Assembly: GCF_003063505.1 (NCBI RefSeq)
Contig: NZ_NERW01000001.1
Location: forward strand, 488,501 to 552,500
Source of the DNA: Limnohabitans sp. T6-20
GTDB taxonomy: Bacteria > Pseudomonadota > Gammaproteobacteria > Burkholderiales > Burkholderiaceae_C
Direction: 5' to 3'
Length of the DNA: 64,000 nucleotides
Positions 45,303 through 55,211 of the stretch are shown here, piece by piece. Both the position numbers and the translations under genes were made by a program. Within the stretch, counting starts at the first letter, position 1. Each line of letters starts with the position of its first letter. Below the pieces are notes generated by a model that was not told the origin of the DNA, made no database searches, and saw only the letters and a program-made list of their open reading frames with translations.

Positions 45303-46085
45303 ATGGCACACCGACTCGACCAACAAGTGGCCATCGTCACCGGTGCAAGCCGTGGCATCGGCCGTGCCATCGCCGAGGCTTATGCGGCCGAAGGTGCCAG
45401 CCTGTGCCTGATCGCCACAGACACGGCACGCTTGCAGGAAGTCAAAGACAGCTTGGGCTTGCCCGCTGATCGCATCATGATTTTGGGCCTGAACGTGACC
45501 GACCTCGACGCCTGTTTTGCCGCCGTCGCGCAAGCCGAAGAGCGCTTTGGGCGCGTCGATGTGCTGGTCAACAACGCAGGGGTGTACCGGGCCAAGTCTT
45601 TCCTAGACTACGCACCGCAGGACTTTCAGGACATGCTGGATGTGAACCTGTTTGGGGTGCTGCACTTCATGCAGGCGTGCTTGCCGGGCATGCAAGCGCG
45701 CCGACACGGCCGCATCGTCAACATCGCGTCGACCGCAGGCAAATGGGGCTCACGCAACCAAAGTGCCTACAACGTGAGCAAGCATGCGGTCGTGGGTTTG
45801 ACACGCTGCGTGGCACTGGAGGCGAGTCCGCACAAGGTGACGGTGAATGCGATTTGCCCGGGCTTCATCCAAACCGACATGGTGGAAGAGCTCAAGGCCC
45901 AAGTCGCCCAAAGCACGGGCATGACCGGCGAAGAAATGGTCAAGGCCACCTTGACCCGCGTGCCATTGGGTCGCGTACTGAATCCTTCCGAGATTGCGGG
46001 TCTGGCGGTCTATCTGGGTTCATCCGAATCGAGCGGCATGACGGGCCAAAGCATCCACGTCGATGGCGGCATGGTGCTGAGCTGA
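45303..46085 (+). CDS. SDR family NAD(P)-dependent oxidoreductase (3-oxoacyl reductase-like)
   Basis: 260-residue classical SDR. The nucleotide motif VTGASRGIGRA is at about residues 13-23, NNAG follows, and the catalytic Ser (NIAST) and YNVSK are intact, unlike in the SDR at 28322. The C-terminus carries CPGFIQTDMVEELK and a GQSIHVDGG end typical of FabG-like enzymes and of hydroxybutyrate dehydrogenases. It sits between the desaturase and the ABC importer genes; the substrate is unknown. Confidence 0.92.
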   Translation: MAHRLDQQVAIVTGASRGIGRAIAEAYAAEGASLCLIATDTARLQEVKDSLGLPADRIMILGLNVTDLDACFAAVAQAEERFGRVDVLVNNAGVYRAKSFLDYAPQDFQDMLDVNLFGVLHFMQACLPGMQARRHGRIVNIASTAGKWGSRNQSAYNVSKHAVVGLTRCVALEASPHKVTVNAICPGFIQTDMVEELKAQVAQSTGMTGEEMVKATLTRVPLGRVLNPSEIAGLAVYLGSSESSGMTGQSIHVDGGMVLS

Positions 46086-46248
46086 ATTCCCTTCAACGCC
46101 ATTGTGAATTTTCTCTTCACCTCAGACACTTGAGAGACAAGCCCCCGGGATAACCACTACGTCGGGCGCGATGAGCAGAACCCAGAATACAAACTTGCGC
46201 TGCAACACTCAAGGTTGCAACGTCAATCACGGGACCTGTTCACACGTC

Positions 46249-47025
46249 ATGTCAAAAGATTTCATCCTCGAAACCCGGGAGCTCGTCAAAGAGTTCAAAG
46301 GGTTCGTCGCCGTCAATGGCGTCAACCTGGGCGTTCAGCGCGGGCAAATCCATGCGCTGATCGGCCCCAACGGTGCAGGCAAAACCACTGTGTTCAATTT
46401 GCTGACCAAATTCCTGATTCCAACCCGAGGACAAATTCTGTTCAACGGCCAGGACATCACTGCTGAAAAACCTGCCCAAGTGGCTCGCCGGGGCCTCGTG
46501 CGCTCGTTCCAGATTTCGGCCACTTTCCCCAACCTCACGGTGATGGAAAACGTGCGCATCGCCTTGCAACGCAACACCGGCATGTCCATGCACTTCTGGC
46601 GTTCGGAGCGCATCCTCGACCAGCTCAACGACAAGGCCATGGCCCTGCTTGACGAAGTGGATTTGGGCAGCATGGCCGACCTGACGGCGGTGGAATTGCC
46701 TTATGGCCGCAAGCGCGCCCTTGAAATCGCCACCACGCTGGCCATGAACCCCGAACTCATGCTGCTGGACGAGCCCACCCAGGGCATGGGCCACGAAGAT
46801 GTGGACCGCGTGACGCAGCTGATCAAAAAAGTCGGTGCCAACCGCACCATCCTGATGGTGGAGCACAACATGAACGTGGTCTCCAGCATTGCCGACACCA
46901 TCAGTGTGCTGCAACGCGGACAGGTGATCGCCGAAGGACCTTACGAAGTGGTCTCCAAAAACCCTCAAGTGCTGGAAGCTTACATGGGCACCGTCGAGAA
47001 CGAGCTGGAGAGTGCCCATGGCTGA
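46249..47025 (+). CDS. livG: Branched-chain amino acid-type ABC transporter ATP-binding protein LivG
   Basis: 258-residue ATPase of a Liv-type importer. Walker A GPNGAGKTT is canonical, and the Walker B/D-loop region reads LMLLDEPTQGMGHED. The signature loop is less standard (LPYGRKRALEIAT in place of LSGGQ), as usual for LivG. The start at 46249 (MSKDFILE) is chosen; an upstream ATG at 46171 adds an unrelated Cys/Asn-rich stretch. It overlaps livF by eight bases. The substrate of this Liv system need not be an amino acid. Confidence 0.94.
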   Translation: MSKDFILETRELVKEFKGFVAVNGVNLGVQRGQIHALIGPNGAGKTTVFNLLTKFLIPTRGQILFNGQDITAEKPAQVARRGLVRSFQISATFPNLTVMENVRIALQRNTGMSMHFWRSERILDQLNDKAMALLDEVDLGSMADLTAVELPYGRKRALEIATTLAMNPELMLLDEPTQGMGHEDVDRVTQLIKKVGANRTILMVEHNMNVVSSIADTISVLQRGQVIAEGPYEVVSKNPQVLEAYMGTVENELESAHG

Positions 47026-47728
47026 TTCCGACGAATTCCTGCGCATCAGCAACCTGCACGCCTGGTACGGCGAGTCGCACATCCTGCACGGCGTGGACCT
47101 GACGGTGCACAAAGGCGAGGTGGTGACTCTGCTGGGCCGCAACGGCGCAGGGCGCACCACCACTGTCAAGTCCATCGTGGGCCTGGTGGGCAAGCGCACA
47201 GGCTCCATCACCATCAACGGCCGCGAGTCGATTGACATGGCCCCGCACAATATCGCCAAGCTCGGCATCGGTTACTGCCCTGAAGAGCGCGGAATCTTTG
47301 CCTCGCTCAGCTGCGAAGAAAACTTGTTGTTGCCCCCCGTGATTGCTGACGGCGGCATGCCCATCGATGAAATTTACGAGATGTTCCCGAACTTGCTCGA
47401 ACGCAAGAACAGCCCGGGCACCCGCCTATCGGGCGGCGAGCAGCAGATGCTGGCCGTGGGCCGCATCCTGCGCACGGGCGCCAAGCTCTTGCTGCTCGAC
47501 GAAATCTCTGAGGGCCTCGCGCCTGTGATCGTGCAAGCCTTGGCCCGCATGATCCTTTCACTCAAGGCCAAAGGTTTCACCATCATCATGGTCGAGCAGA
47601 ACTTCCGTTTTGCCGCACCGCTGGCTGACCGCTTCTACGTCATGGAGCACGGCCGCATCATCGAAGGCTTTGCCGCCAGCGAGCTGCAAGCCAAGATGCC
47701 CATGCTGCACGAATACCTCGGCGTCTGA
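47018..47728 (+). CDS. livF: Liv-type ABC transporter ATP-binding protein LivF with non-canonical Walker A
   Basis: 236-residue ATPase partner of LivG. The Walker A motif reads GRNGAGRTT (residues 40-48), so the nucleotide-binding Lys is replaced by Arg46. The signature LSGGEQQMLAVGR and Walker B LLLLDEISEGLAP are intact. GGAG seven bases before the ATG at 47018 supports this start, inside the end of livG. I recall similar Arg variants in Burkholderiales LivF proteins, so it may be a clade feature and not a loss of function. Confidence 0.93.
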   Translation: MADSDEFLRISNLHAWYGESHILHGVDLTVHKGEVVTLLGRNGAGRTTTVKSIVGLVGKRTGSITINGRESIDMAPHNIAKLGIGYCPEERGIFASLSCEENLLLPPVIADGGMPIDEIYEMFPNLLERKNSPGTRLSGGEQQMLAVGRILRTGAKLLLLDEISEGLAPVIVQALARMILSLKAKGFTIIMVEQNFRFAAPLADRFYVMEHGRIIEGFAASELQAKMPMLHEYLGV

Positions 47729-47767
47729 TTCATTTTTTTCCCACTGACTTTCACAGGAGACATCACC

Positions 47768-48982
47768 ATGAAACGCAAACTTCTTGCAACCGCAGCATTG
47801 GCTGCATGCGCATTGGCAGGCACAGCGCAAGCCCAGGTCTCTGACAACCTCGTCAAGATCGGTGTGCTCAGCGACATGTCGGGTCCTTACTCCGACATCG
47901 GCGGCCCCGGCTCCGTGGTCGCAGCCAAGATGGCGGTTGAGGACTACATCAAGGCCACCAAGAGCACGCTCAAAGTGGAAGTTGTCAGCGCCGACCACCA
48001 GAACAAACCCGACATCGGCTCCAACATCGCCCGCCAGTGGTACGACACCGACAAGGTCGACATGATCACCGACGTGCCCACCTCCTCGGTGGGTCTGGCC
48101 ATTGCCCAGATCACCAAAGACAAGAACAAAGCCCACGTGAACACCGGTTCGGCCACCGCTGACCTGACGGGCAAAGCCTGCAACGCCAACGTGGTGCACT
48201 ACCTGTACGACACCTGGATGCTGGCCAACGGCACCGGCAAGGCGATCGTGAAAAACGGTGGCAGCAGCTGGTTCTTCCTGACCGCCGACTACGCATTCGG
48301 TCACGCCTTGGAGCGCGACACCGAAGCTGTGGTGACCAAGAACGGTGGCAAAGTGGTGGGCAAGGTCCGCACGCCTTTCCCAACGCAAGACTTCTCTTCC
48401 TTCCTGCTGCAAGCGCAAGCGTCCAAGGCCAAGATCATCGGCCTGGCCAACGCGGGTGGCGACACCATCAACTCCATCAAGCAGGCATCTGAATTCGGCA
48501 TCGTCAAAGGTGGCCAGAACCTCGCCGGCATGCTGGTCTTCTTGCCCGATGTGCATGCATTGGGTCTGGACAAAGCACAGGGCCTGTTGCTGACAGAAAC
48601 CTTCTACTGGGATCTAAACGACAACACCCGTGCTTGGTCCAAGCGTTTCGCTGCCCTGCATGGCGGCAAAATGCCTTCGTCTGACCACGCGGGTGTCTAT
48701 GCCGGTGTGATCCACTACCTGAAAGCCGTCGATGCGGCCAAGACCGATGACGGCGCCAAAGTGGTGGCCAAAATGAAGGAACTGCCGACCGACGACGTGT
48801 TGTTCGGCAAAGGCTCCATCCGCGCTGACGGTCGCAAGATCCACCCTGCTTACCTGTTTGAAGTCAAGAAGCCTTCGGAATCCAAAGGTCCCTATGACTA
48901 CTACAAGGTCGCAGCCACCATCCCTGCCAACGAAGCTTTCCGCCCTCTGAACGAAGGCGACTGCCCTCTGGTCAAGAAGTAA
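47768..48982 (+). CDS. Liv-type ABC transporter periplasmic substrate-binding protein
   Basis: 404-residue periplasmic receptor with a signal peptide (MKRKLLATAALAACALAG, cleavage near AQAQ) and the type I periplasmic-binding fold: VKIGVLSDMSGPYSDIGGPG near the N-terminus, then ARQWYDTDKVDMITDVPTSS. Relatives bind amino acids, amides, urea or aromatic acids. The ligand cannot be read directly. It lies between the ATPase and permease genes, 39 bases after livF and 33 before the LivH gene. Confidence 0.94.
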   Translation: MKRKLLATAALAACALAGTAQAQVSDNLVKIGVLSDMSGPYSDIGGPGSVVAAKMAVEDYIKATKSTLKVEVVSADHQNKPDIGSNIARQWYDTDKVDMITDVPTSSVGLAIAQITKDKNKAHVNTGSATADLTGKACNANVVHYLYDTWMLANGTGKAIVKNGGSSWFFLTADYAFGHALERDTEAVVTKNGGKVVGKVRTPFPTQDFSSFLLQAQASKAKIIGLANAGGDTINSIKQASEFGIVKGGQNLAGMLVFLPDVHALGLDKAQGLLLTETFYWDLNDNTRAWSKRFAALHGGKMPSSDHAGVYAGVIHYLKAVDAAKTDDGAKVVAKMKELPTDDVLFGKGSIRADGRKIHPAYLFEVKKPSESKGPYDYYKVAATIPANEAFRPLNEGDCPLVKK

Positions 48983-49015
48983 TCCACCCCCTGTTCACGC
49001 AAGCCTGAAATCACC

Positions 49016-49900
49016 ATGGAAATCTTTGGCATTCCCTCTCAAGCTCTGTTCGGGCAGCTGCTGATCGGACTCATCAACGGGTCCTTTTATGCGCTGCTCT
49101 CCTTGGGCCTGGCCGTGATTTTCGGCTTGCTGAACATCATCAACTTCTCACATGGCGCCCAATACATGCTGGGTGCTTTTGTGGCCTATCTGGGCCTGAA
49201 CAAACTGGGCGTCAACTACTGGGTGGCGCTGGTACTGACACCTTTCATCGTCGGCGCCAGCGGTGTGCTGATCGAGCGCACCATGCTCAAGCAGCTCTAC
49301 AAGCTCGACCACCTCTATGGTCTGCTGCTCACTTTCGGTCTGGCGCTGATCATTCAGGGTCTGTTCCGCAACGAATTCGGGTCATCGGGCATGCCTTATC
49401 CGGTGCCTGAAGTCTTCCAAGGCGCATTCAACACCGGCTTCATGTTCCTGCCCAAATACAGAGCCTGGGTGATCGTGGCGTCGTTGGTGGTGTGCCTGTC
49501 CACCTGGTACGTGATTGAGCGCACCAAGCTGGGCGGCTACCTGCGCGCCGCCACCGAAAACCCGAGCCTGGTGCAGGCCTTTGGCATCAACGTGCCGCGC
49601 ATGATCACACTGACCTATGGCTTTGGTGTGGGCCTGGCCGCATTGGCGGGTGTCATGGCCGCACCGATTTACCAGGTCAACCCGACCATGGGCGCTGACC
49701 TCATCATCGTGGTGTTTGCCGTGGTGGTGGTGGGTGGCATGGGCTCCATCATGGGCGCCATCCTGACGGGCTTTGGCCTGGGCCTGATCGAAGGCCTGAC
49801 CAAAGTGTTCTACCCCGAAGCGTCCAATGTGGTCATTTTCGTGATCATGACCATCGTCCTGCTCATCAAGCCCGCCGGTCTGTTCGGCACTCAGAAGTAA
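49016..49900 (+). CDS. livH: Liv-type ABC transporter permease LivH
   Basis: 294-residue permease with about eight hydrophobic segments. It has the N-terminal GLINGSFYALLSLGLAVIFG and NIINFSHGAQYMLGAF segments, and the C-terminal GGMGSIMGAILTGFGLGLIEG, characteristic of LivH. It pairs with LivM to form the inner-membrane channel. The next gene starts 4 bases after its stop. Confidence 0.95.
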   Translation: MEIFGIPSQALFGQLLIGLINGSFYALLSLGLAVIFGLLNIINFSHGAQYMLGAFVAYLGLNKLGVNYWVALVLTPFIVGASGVLIERTMLKQLYKLDHLYGLLLTFGLALIIQGLFRNEFGSSGMPYPVPEVFQGAFNTGFMFLPKYRAWVIVASLVVCLSTWYVIERTKLGGYLRAATENPSLVQAFGINVPRMITLTYGFGVGLAALAGVMAAPIYQVNPTMGADLIIVVFAVVVVGGMGSIMGAILTGFGLGLIEGLTKVFYPEASNVVIFVIMTIVLLIKPAGLFGTQK

Positions 49901-49904
49901 CACC

Positions 49905-50864
49905 ATGTCCAACGCGATTTCTGCCTCTGTATCGGCCAAATCCTCCAAGCACCTGTGGGTGGCGTTTGCCATCATGGTCCTCGTTCTGGCTGTGGCCCCC
50001 GTCTGGGTCTATCCCGTCTTTCTGATGAAGGTGATGTGCTTCGCCTTGTTCGCCAGCGCCTTCAACCTGCTGCTGGGCTTTGGTGGCTTGCTGTCTTTTG
50101 GCCACGCCATGTTCATGGGCTCGGCCGGTTATGTCGCGGCCTATTCGGCCAAGTCCTGGGGGCTCAACCCCGAGCTGTGCGTGCTGCTGGGCACCGTGTC
50201 CTCGGCCACCTTGGCGTTGGTGGTGGGCCTGTTGGCCATCCGCCGCCAGGGCATCTACTTTGCGATGATCACACTGGCGCTGGCCCAGATGGTGTTCTTC
50301 TTCTGCTTGCAAGTCCCGTTCACCGGTGGCGAGGACGGCATCCAGGCCGTGCCACGTGGCAAGTTGTTCGGCTTGGTGGACCTCGAAAACAACGTCAACA
50401 TGTACATCTTCGTGTTGACGATTTTTCTCTTGGGCTTCTTGCTGATTTGGCGTGTGATCCACTCGCCCTTTGGCCAGATCCTCAAGGCGATCCGCGAGCA
50501 TCCCGACCGTGCCACGTCCTTGGGCTATGACACCGACACCTTCAAGCTGCTGGCCTTTGTGATTTCGGGTGCTCTGGCCGGTACGGCAGGCGGCACCAAG
50601 GCGCTGGTGTTCCAGCTGGCGTCGCTCACCGATGTGCACTGGTCCATGTCGGGTGAGGTGGTGCTGATGACGCTCGTGGGGGGCATGGGCACATTGTTTG
50701 GTCCGTTGATCGGCGCTGCCGTGATCATCAGCATGGAAAACTACCTGGCCCATCTGGGCGCTTGGGTCACCATCATTCAGGGTGTGATCTTCGTGATCTG
50801 CGTGCTCGCTTTCCGCCGCGGCATCATGGGTGAAATCGCCAACTGGATCAAGAAGCCTCTTTAA
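49905..50864 (+). CDS. livM: Liv-type ABC transporter permease LivM
   Basis: 319-residue permease, the LivM partner. Conserved parts are NLLLGFGGLLSFGHAMFMGSAGY (split across two spans), IRRQGIYFAMITLALAQM, FGQILKAIREHPDRATSLGYDT in the cytoplasmic loop and GGMGTLFGPLIGAA. It is the last gene of the five-gene importer operon and ends before the hairpin at 50890-50905. Confidence 0.95.
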   Translation: MSNAISASVSAKSSKHLWVAFAIMVLVLAVAPVWVYPVFLMKVMCFALFASAFNLLLGFGGLLSFGHAMFMGSAGYVAAYSAKSWGLNPELCVLLGTVSSATLALVVGLLAIRRQGIYFAMITLALAQMVFFFCLQVPFTGGEDGIQAVPRGKLFGLVDLENNVNMYIFVLTIFLLGFLLIWRVIHSPFGQILKAIREHPDRATSLGYDTDTFKLLAFVISGALAGTAGGTKALVFQLASLTDVHWSMSGEVVLMTLVGGMGTLFGPLIGAAVIISMENYLAHLGAWVTIIQGVIFVICVLAFRRGIMGEIANWIKKPL

Positions 50865-50881
50865 AGCACTCATCTTGCCAA

Positions 50882-50913
50882 AGCAAAAAGCCCGCGCATG
50901 CGGGCCTTTTGCT
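50882..50913. terminator. Intrinsic terminator shared by convergent genes
   Basis: Stem GCCCGC (50890-50895) / GCGGGC (50900-50905) around GCAT, flanked by AGCAAAAA on the left and CTTTTGC on the right, so the pairing extends. It lies between livM (plus) and the cupin gene (minus) and can serve both. Confidence 0.8.
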
Positions 50914-50930
50914 TTGGGAAAACCTTCGGT

Positions 50931-51467
50931 TCAGCGCATGAAATTCTTCACGTAGTCCGCACCGAGCCCCACGTTTTCGAAGTGCGCCCGGTATTTCTCG
51001 ATGCGGGTGAACACATCGTCATAACCGGTGGCGTTGCCTTGCGTGTCCACATACATCAGTGCGCCGTGCACGGTGAACATGGTGACCATGTCCTGGCAAT
51101 CGTCGGGAACGACCAGTGTGTGGGTTTCACCCGGTGGTTCAAACACATAGCCACCGGCTTCGGCCACCCAGTCGTGCTCCAGATACAGCCATTTGCCACG
51201 CAACACATAAGCGTGGACCATGCCCGAGTGGCGGTGGCGCTGCAACAGCCCCGAGCGTTTGACCTTGAGCAGGTGAACGTAAAACCCGCCCGACGTATTC
51301 AAATGCAAAGGCCGTGACCAGATGCCCGGAGCTATGGGAGCCCACAGCCGTTCATCGTCCGTGTCCACATCAGGGATCACCATGTCGGGCGACATCCCCC
51401 AGGGCTGCGGTTTGGCGTAGGGGATGCGGTCATCTGCGGCAGCAGACGGGGTCTCGGCTAGGGTCAT
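50931..51467 (-). CDS. Cupin-fold dioxygenase-like protein (2,4'-dihydroxyacetophenone dioxygenase type)
   Basis: 178-residue cupin. Metal ligands are probably the His residues in LLQRHRHSGMVHAYVLRG and GETHTLVVP. The overall pattern, including EHDWVAEAGGYVFEPPGETHT, resembles 2,4'-dihydroxyacetophenone dioxygenases, which split the C-C bond of an aryl ketone. Many annotated members have unknown substrates. It is convergent with the Liv importer operon and upstream of apt on the same strand. Confidence 0.78.
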   Translation of the reverse strand: MTLAETPSAAADDRIPYAKPQPWGMSPDMVIPDVDTDDERLWAPIAPGIWSRPLHLNTSGGFYVHLLKVKRSGLLQRHRHSGMVHAYVLRGKWLYLEHDWVAEAGGYVFEPPGETHTLVVPDDCQDMVTMFTVHGALMYVDTQGNATGYDDVFTRIEKYRAHFENVGLGADYVKNFMR

Positions 51468-51567
51468 GGTGTTTCAGGCAACAATCAAAACCGCAGCTTA
51501 AAACGCCCAAGGGCGTCTGTCAGCACCGGGGGTGACAGCGCCAGACAGCGCTGATTAGCGCAAAGCT

Positions 51568-52122
51568 TCAGTGCCCTTCGAACGACACCAGGGTAAACAG
51601 CTTGAGCCCACTGGCCTGAATGCGATCTGAGCCACCCAGCTCGGGCAAGTCCACGATGGCCGCGCCCTCAATCACGGTGGCATCAAGCTTTTCGAGCAAC
51701 TTTTTGCCCGCCATCATGGTGCCGCCCGTGGCAATCAGGTCGTCGATCAGCAGCACCCGCTGGCCGGGTTTGACCGCATCGGTGTGCAGCTCGACGGTGG
51801 CGCTGCCGTACTCCAGCTCGTAGGTTTCTTCCACGGTGGTGAAAGGCAGTTTGCCCTTTTTGCGAATGGGCACAAAGCCCAATCCCAATTCATACGCCAC
51901 GACCGAACCCAAAATGAAGCCCCGCGCATCCAGCCCAGCCACCACGTCAGGCCGCAGGGCGGGGTGCATGTAGCGGTGCACGAAGGCATCGATCAGCACA
52001 CGGAACACGCGTGGGTCTTGCAAGAGCGGCGTGATGTCCCGAAACTGCACGCCCGGCGCAGGCCAATCAGGCACTGTGCGAATGTGGCTTTTCAGGTAAT
52101 CGTTGACGTTCAGATCGTCCAT
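51568..52122 (-). CDS. apt: Adenine phosphoribosyltransferase
   Basis: 184-residue purine-salvage enzyme that makes AMP from adenine and PRPP. The PRPP-binding motif [13 protein letters not shown] is present, as are the N-terminal [20 protein letters not shown] and [18 protein letters not shown] segments. The start at 52122 (MDDLNVNDY) is 4 bases after the antiporter stop. It is in line with the Kef antiporter gene and may share its transcript. Confidence 0.97.
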   Translation of the reverse strand: MDDLNVNDYLKSHIRTVPDWPAPGVQFRDITPLLQDPRVFRVLIDAFVHRYMHPALRPDVVAGLDARGFILGSVVAYELGLGFVPIRKKGKLPFTTVEETYELEYGSATVELHTDAVKPGQRVLLIDDLIATGGTMMAGKKLLEKLDATVIEGAAIVDLPELGGSDRIQASGLKLFTLVSFEGH

Positions 52123-52126
52123 GCTT

Positions 52127-54112
52127 TCAACCTCGCAAGAGTTTTTCTTCGGCCACAGCCAAAGTCTGTGATTTGCCCGACAACACCAGCGTATCGCCCG
52201 AATGCAGCTCGGTTTCATCGCTCACGTTTTCAGGTTGGCCGTTGGCACGGCGCAAGTTCACCACGCGCACGCCCATGGCGTGAAAGGCCAGGTCTTTCAC
52301 CCGTTTTCCAAGCCAAGGCGAAGCCATGGGCAAGCCCACCGTGGTCAGCCGTTCATGGTCGATTTCGTCCAGCGTGTCGTCGTCAGCACCATGGAAATAC
52401 CCCCGCAGCAAGTTGTAGCGCGCATCGCGCTGGTCCTGCACGATGCGAATCACGCGGCGCATGGGCACGCCCACCAGCGCCAGCGCATGGCTGGCCAGCA
52501 TGAGTGAGCCTTCCAGCGCTTCGGGCACCACCTCGGTCGCCCCTGCAAGCTGCAACTTTTCCAAGTCAAGGTCGTCTTGCGTGCGCACGATCACCGGCAC
52601 TTGCGGGGCATGGCTGTGGGTGTGGTCCAGCACCTTCATGGCGGCGGGCACATCCAGATACGTGATCACCACCGCGCTGGCGCGCGCCAGACCTGCGGCC
52701 ATGAGCGACTGCAAACGTCCGGCATCGCCAAAGACCACCGAGTCTCCGGCTGCTGCGGCCTGCCGCACCCGGTCCGGGTCGAGGTCAAGCGCCATGTAGG
52801 GGATGTTTTCTTTTTCCAGCATGCGGGCCAGGTTTTGACCGCAGCGGCCATAGCCACAAATGATCACGTGCTTGCTGGTGTTGATCGATTTGCGCGCGAT
52901 GGTCGTCATCTGCAGCGACTGTTGCAACCACTCGCTGGCCACCACTTTCATGACGATGGTGTTGCTGTGCATGATGATGAAGGGCGTCGCCATCATGGAC
53001 AGCACCATGCTGGCCAGCACCGGGTTGAGCAAGGCGGGTGGGATCAGGTTGCTTTGCGATCCCAGCGTGAGCAAAACAAAACCGAATTCACCGGCCTGCG
53101 CCAGGTACAAGCCGGTGCGCAGCGCCACCCCGTTGGGTGCGCCCGTGAGCTTGGCCAATGCTGTGACCAGCACCAACTTGAAAATCACGGGCAGCGTGGT
53201 CAGCAACAAGACCAAAGGCCAGCGTTCGACCACGATATGCCAGTCGAGCAACATGCCAATGGTGATGAAGAAAAGCCCCAACAACACATCGTGGAATGGC
53301 CGGATGTCCAACTCCACCTGGTGTTTGTATTCGGTCTCGGAAATCAACATGCCAGCAATGAAAGCCCCCAGCGCCAAGCTCAGACCCGCCAGCTCGGTGA
53401 TCCAGGCCAGGCCCAGCGTGACCAACAACAGGTTCAGCACAAACAGCTCTTCGCTTTTTCGCCGCGCCACAATGGTGAGCCACCAGCGCATGACGCGCTG
53501 ACCGCCGGTCATAAGCAAGGTGATCAAAATCGCCGCTTTGACAGCTGCCAACAACAAGGCCGACAACATTTCATCGGCCGGTGCACCCAAGGCCGGAATC
53601 ATCACGATCAGAGGCACCACCGCCAAATCCTGGAACAGCAAAACGCCCATCACCCGCTTGCCGTGTTCGGACTCCAGCTCCAGACGATCGGCCACCAGCT
53701 TGACCACGATCGCGGTGCTGCTCATGGCCATGGCGCTCGACAAAGCCAAGGCCGTTTGCCATTCCATCTTCCAGAGCGTGGGTGCGATGGTGGCCACAAA
53801 CAAGGAGAACACGGTCACGATGACCAAGGTCAGCACCACCTGCAACAAACCCAGGCCAAAGACGTGTTTGCGCATCGAGCGCAGTTTGGGCAGATTGAAC
53901 TCCAGACCAATCACGAACATCAGGAACACCACACCGAACTCGGCCAAGTGCTTCACGCCATCGGAGTTTTGTGCCAGCGCCAGCGCATTGGGGCCAATGA
54001 CCACGCCGACAGCCAAATAACCCAGCATGGGCGGCAGCTTGAGCATGCGGCAACCAACCACGCCCAGCACGGCGGCCAAAAGGTACAACAGGGTCAACTC
54101 CAAAGCGCTCAT
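52127..54112 (-). CDS. CPA2 family monovalent cation:proton antiporter with TrkA domains (Kef/YbaL type)
   Basis: 661-residue inner-membrane antiporter, likely potassium/proton. About twelve membrane segments (residues 1-385) are followed by a TrkA-N/RCK nucleotide-binding domain ([17 protein letters not shown] near 420) and a TrkA-C domain at the C-terminus (residues about 570-655). This matches YbaL/KefB-like proteins; no KefF/KefG-type ancillary gene is adjacent. It overlaps nothing and is divergent from kdsD with about 110 bases between. Confidence 0.92.
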   Translation of the reverse strand: MSALELTLLYLLAAVLGVVGCRMLKLPPMLGYLAVGVVIGPNALALAQNSDGVKHLAEFGVVFLMFVIGLEFNLPKLRSMRKHVFGLGLLQVVLTLVIVTVFSLFVATIAPTLWKMEWQTALALSSAMAMSSTAIVVKLVADRLELESEHGKRVMGVLLFQDLAVVPLIVMIPALGAPADEMLSALLLAAVKAAILITLLMTGGQRVMRWWLTIVARRKSEELFVLNLLLVTLGLAWITELAGLSLALGAFIAGMLISETEYKHQVELDIRPFHDVLLGLFFITIGMLLDWHIVVERWPLVLLLTTLPVIFKLVLVTALAKLTGAPNGVALRTGLYLAQAGEFGFVLLTLGSQSNLIPPALLNPVLASMVLSMMATPFIIMHSNTIVMKVVASEWLQQSLQMTTIARKSINTSKHVIICGYGRCGQNLARMLEKENIPYMALDLDPDRVRQAAAAGDSVVFGDAGRLQSLMAAGLARASAVVITYLDVPAAMKVLDHTHSHAPQVPVIVRTQDDLDLEKLQLAGATEVVPEALEGSLMLASHALALVGVPMRRVIRIVQDQRDARYNLLRGYFHGADDDTLDEIDHERLTTVGLPMASPWLGKRVKDLAFHAMGVRVVNLRRANGQPENVSDETELHSGDTLVLSGKSQTLAVAEEKLLRG

Positions 54113-54223
54113 GCTTCGATGGTAACAAGCACTTGTGACAGAACCGGCAGTTCAGCCGGACGGACAAGGGCCTTGTGTGGCCTTGAACGCCATCTTCGCA
54201 GGCCACACACGGCGCCCGATAAA

Positions 54224-55210
54224 ATGCCGGTCATGCTCGCCAATACCGTCCAAACCCTGCAACTCGCCCGCGAGACCCTCGACATCGAGGCCTCGGCCTT
54301 GTTGCAACTCAAAGCACGCCTGGACGAACGCTTTGTCAAAGCCGTGAACATGGTGCTGGGCGTGCAAGGCCGGGTGGTCGTCACGGGCATGGGCAAAAGC
54401 GGCCACATTGGCCGCAAGATCGCAGCCACTTTGGCATCCACCGGCACCCCGGCCATGTTTGTTCATCCAGGAGAAGCCAGCCACGGCGACCTGGGCATGA
54501 TCCAGCTCATCGACGTGGTGCTGGCCTTGTCCAACAGCGGCGAGAGCGACGAGCTGGTCGCGATCCTGCCGGTGCTCAAACGGCAAGGCGTGCCCTTGAT
54601 CGCCATGACGGGTGGCCTGAATTCTTCGTTGGCACAGCATGCCGATGTGGTGCTGGACTGCTCTGTCGACAAAGAAGCCTGCCCCCTGAATCTGGCCCCG
54701 ACCGCCAGCACCACAGCCCAGCTGGCCATGGGCGATGCCTTGGCCGTGGCCCTGCTGGATGCGCGGGGCTTCAAACCCGAAGACTTTGCGCGCTCACACC
54801 CGGGCGGATCGCTGGGCCGCCGCTTGCTCACGCACGTGAGCGATGTGATGCGCAAAGGCGATGCCTTGCCCCGCGTGGGTCCCGAAGCCAGCTTCACGGA
54901 CCTGATGCGCGAGATGAGCCACAAGGGACTGGGTGCATCGTCGGTGGTGGATGCCCAGGACAAAGTGCTGGGTATCTTCACCGACGGCGATTTGCGCCGG
55001 CTGATCGAGAAGGGTGCCGACCTGCGCAGCCTCAAGGCCCGCGATGTGATGCACGCCCATCCGCGCACCATCCGCGTAGAGGCACTGGCCGTCGAAGCGG
55101 TCGAAATGATGGAACAGTTTCGCATCACCAGCATTTTGGTGGTGGACGAGGCCGGGCGTCTGTGCGGTGCCATCAACACCAACGACCTGATGCGGGCCAA
55201 GGTGATCTGA
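54224..55210 (+). CDS. kdsD: D-arabinose 5-phosphate isomerase (KpsF/GutQ family)
   Basis: 328-residue enzyme converting ribulose 5-phosphate to arabinose 5-phosphate, the first step of Kdo synthesis for LPS. An N-terminal SIS domain (VVVTGMGKSGHIGRKIAATLASTG region, NSGESDEL, ASTTAQLAMGDALA) is followed by two CBS domains (VSDVMRKGDALP and ARDVMHAHPRTI). The start may be 54224 or 54233. It is followed by kdsC after one base, so the two are coupled. Confidence 0.96.
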   Translation: MPVMLANTVQTLQLARETLDIEASALLQLKARLDERFVKAVNMVLGVQGRVVVTGMGKSGHIGRKIAATLASTGTPAMFVHPGEASHGDLGMIQLIDVVLALSNSGESDELVAILPVLKRQGVPLIAMTGGLNSSLAQHADVVLDCSVDKEACPLNLAPTASTTAQLAMGDALAVALLDARGFKPEDFARSHPGGSLGRRLLTHVSDVMRKGDALPRVGPEASFTDLMREMSHKGLGASSVVDAQDKVLGIFTDGDLRRLIEKGADLRSLKARDVMHAHPRTIRVEALAVEAVEMMEQFRITSILVVDEAGRLCGAINTNDLMRAKVI

Positions 55211-55211
55211 C

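Noticed and set aside
54110..54223. Upstream extension of kdsD through the intergenic region
   Set aside because: The frame stays open far upstream, but the extension lies antisense to the antiporter gene and has no KdsD resemblance; the family N-terminus begins at 54224-54233.
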